Assembly: GCA_913776675.1 (NCBI GenBank)
Contig: CAJYRE010000239.1
Span: 1 to 6,869, forward strand
Reading direction: 5' to 3'
DNA from: Rhizobiaceae bacterium
GTDB lineage: Bacteria; Pseudomonadota; Alphaproteobacteria; Rhizobiales; Rhizobiaceae
Length of the DNA stretch: 6,869 nucleotides
Shown: positions 5,996 through 6,869 of the stretch, piece after piece
Numbering within the stretch: position 1 is the stretch's first letter
Layout of the letters: the number at the start of each line of letters is the position of its first letter
Made by a program: the position numbers and the translations under genes
The notes under the pieces: generated by a model
The model's database searches: none
Told to the model about the DNA's origin: nothing
What the model saw: only the letters and a program-made list of their open reading frames with translations

Positions 5996-6342
5996 CTAGC
6001 GAAAATTAACGTGAAATTCACAGTTTTGACTGCATAACAGACCAAGGCGCGAAAGGTATTGTGTACGCGCTGATTTTCTTTCTGCTCTCTGAAAAATCAA
6101 GAGATGCGCTACGCGATCCACGATCTCATCACCTGAAAGATCATAGACATCGTCTGTTTCAAAGCTGGTTTGTGGTGTTGTCCACGGCCATTGATAGGCC
6201 TCGCGCCGTCAGGCTTCATTTGCATGGAACATGATTGAAGGTGAATGGTCCGCTTCGTTTTTATAAAAGCCAGAACCTGAGCCGTTTCAAACAGGCTATT
6301 TCGCCCCGGAAATTGTGCGTCGATATAATGGCGACACCAAAG
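5996..6342 (-). pseudogene. Possible decayed short coding region, function unknown
   Basis: Two minus-strand open frames overlap and read as protein-like. One runs from 6342 to a stop at 6109-6111 and contains SLFETAQVLAFIKTKR and MQMKPDGAR. The other runs from 6208 to a TAG at 5996-5998 and contains EAYQWPWTTPQTSFETDD and VYDLSGDEIVDRVAHLL. A single-base frameshift near 6205 would join them as MQMKPDGAR-REAYQWPW. There is no ribosome-binding site and no ATG in the second frame. I do not recognise the family, and a chance open frame of this size is quite possible. Confidence 0.2.
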
Positions 6343-6483
6343 TTATTGACGTTCTATAGGGGGCACAGTGCTGAAATATAGCTGTGCAGCTTTACGCTGG
6401 ATGCATTCCGCCTCTCCGGTCGTATCACGATCCTCTCATGATAAAATGTTCCGGATCAGAGCGCAGGGGAGGGGGCTTTTATT

Positions 6484-6514
6484 CAAAGAGCGCCGGGTGC
6501 ATGCCCGGCGCTCT
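6484..6514 (-). terminator. Hairpin terminator behind the sugar-binding-protein gene
   Basis: Perfect 11-bp GC-rich stem AGAGCGCCGGG/CCCGGCGCTCT (6487-6497 and 6504-6514) with a six-base loop, starting 30 bases beyond the minus-strand stop at 6544. On the minus strand it runs into TTTG and an AT-rich stretch, so the U-run is short but the stem is very strong. It marks the end of that transcript. Confidence 0.7.
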
Positions 6515-6543
6515 GGTTGGCCTCTATCGTTTAATCGTTTGGG

Positions 6544-6869
6544 TTATTTGCCCCAGATCGCTTTATAAGCCTGACGGTATCCATTGTCTGGATCGAAGGA
6601 GTTTTTCGGTCCGCCATCAAATTCAACATTCTCGCTTGTCACCACATGCAGCGGCGAGACATAGCCGGACCATTTCTCGCCAGCCAAAGCACGGTTCATT
6701 TCATCGACCAATTGCCAGCCTTGCAGGTTGAGAGGCTCCGCCACTGTGACGGCCTGATATTGCTTGGCACGAATGCGTTGATAGGCGCTTTCCGATCCAT
6801 CGCCGGCGGCAACATTCTTGGGTGCGCCATCTCCTGCAATGCCTGCGGATTGCAAGGATGGTCCCATGA
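6544..6869 (-). CDS. C-terminal part of a periplasmic sugar-binding protein of an ABC importer (RbsB-like, Peripla_BP_4)
   Basis: The minus-strand frame enters from the right edge and stops with TAA at 6546-6544, giving about 108 residues; members are usually about 310-360, so roughly the last third is present. An ATG near 6867 is internal, not the true start. Typical second-lobe features are seen: KNVAAGDGSESAYQRIRA (about 17-34 from that Met) matches the family's 'G-DG...A-..I' strand and helix, followed by YQAVTVAEPLNLQGWQLVDE, which is the usual 'a.V.qp...G...v' segment, and the acidic-polar tail ends in YKAIWGK. The protein would bind a sugar or related small molecule in the periplasm and pass it to a permease. 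Since it is followed by a terminator, it is the last gene of its transcript. The ligand cannot be predicted. Confidence 0.8.
   Translation of the reverse strand, partial: MGPSLQSAGIAGDGAPKNVAAGDGSESAYQRIRAKQYQAVTVAEPLNLQGWQLVDEMNRALAGEKWSGYVSPLHVVTSENVEFDGGPKNSFDPDNGYRQAYKAIWGK

Larger units (their letters stand above)
5841..6543. other. Roughly 700-base gap without a convincing intact gene
   Basis: Contents noted here: a small stem-loop ATGGCC/GGCCAT (5880-5899), a G-rich hairpin (5903-5931), a 22-bp palindrome (5933-5954), a possible decayed ORF on the minus strand (5996-6342), an overlapping plus-strand frame (6201-6359, broken by TAA at 6264) with a protein-like end GYFAPEIVRRYNGDTKVIDV, and the terminator of the sugar-binding-protein gene (6484-6514). 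No tRNA-like cloverleaf, IS terminal repeats or complete ORF with a ribosome-binding site was seen. Confidence 0.5.

Noticed and set aside
5837..6037. Plus-strand open frame (66 codons) starting at the symporter stop
   Set aside because: It begins with TTG without a ribosome-binding site, crosses the G-rich hairpin and palindrome, and gives a low-complexity Cys/Trp/Gly-rich start with no recognisable domain.
5841..6543. tRNA, CRISPR array or insertion-sequence remnant in the gap
   Set aside because: No cloverleaf with a GTTCGA-type T-loop, no regularly spaced repeats, and no paired terminal inverted repeats with target duplications were seen.
6368..6731. Plus-strand open frames across the terminator and the binding-protein C-terminus
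   Set aside because: They cross the 11-bp terminator stem and lie antisense to a frame with clear sugar-binding-protein features.

Overview
The window looks like chromosomal DNA of an alphaproteobacterium, most likely of the Hyphomicrobiales (Rhizobium/Brucella-like). The base composition is mixed, roughly half GC by eye. The gene content is metabolic and envelope-related: a cobalamin-riboswitch ABC transporter, an ArnT-like membrane glycosyltransferase, an AbgB-type amidohydrolase, a YfeH-type Na+ symporter and a sugar-binding protein. I infer the taxon from protein style and gene content, not from a marker gene. I saw no phage, IS, CRISPR or rRNA/tRNA signals.

Layout, left to right. (1) Positions 1-696, minus strand: most of the ATPase of a FecE/BtuD-type ABC importer, cut by the left edge. 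(2) Positions about 696-1116, minus strand: its long leader. It holds a promoter overlapped by a 14-bp palindrome, a textbook cobalamin riboswitch (about 852-1036), and a perfect hairpin that encloses the Shine-Dalgarno sequence and touches the GTG start. (3) Positions 1377-3080, plus strand: a complete GT-C family (GT39/ArnT-like) integral-membrane glycosyltransferase. (4) Positions 3179-4615, minus strand: a complete M20 amidohydrolase of the AbgB family, with a strong intrinsic terminator at 3092-3128 between it and the convergent glycosyltransferase. (5) Positions 4863-5840, plus strand: a BASS-family (YfeH/SBF-like) symporter transcribed divergently from the amidohydrolase. (6) Positions 5841-6543: about 700 bases with no convincing intact gene, containing hairpins, a 22-bp palindrome and a possible decayed minus-strand ORF. 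(7) Positions 6544-6869, minus strand: the C-terminal part of a periplasmic sugar-binding protein, cut by the right edge, with a hairpin terminator behind it.

Two regulatory themes stand out. The ABC ATPase appears to be controlled by vitamin B12 at the level of translation initiation, possibly with a DNA-binding repressor acting on the same promoter. The amidohydrolase/symporter pair is divergent, and two near-identical operator-like palindromes with core GTTGACA-GS-TGTCAAC flank the symporter, one in the shared divergent region and one just past the symporter stop. My best inference is a small uptake-and-hydrolysis module: the symporter brings in an anionic amide-type compound and the amidohydrolase cleaves it, both under one unidentified regulator. 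No regulator gene lies inside the window.
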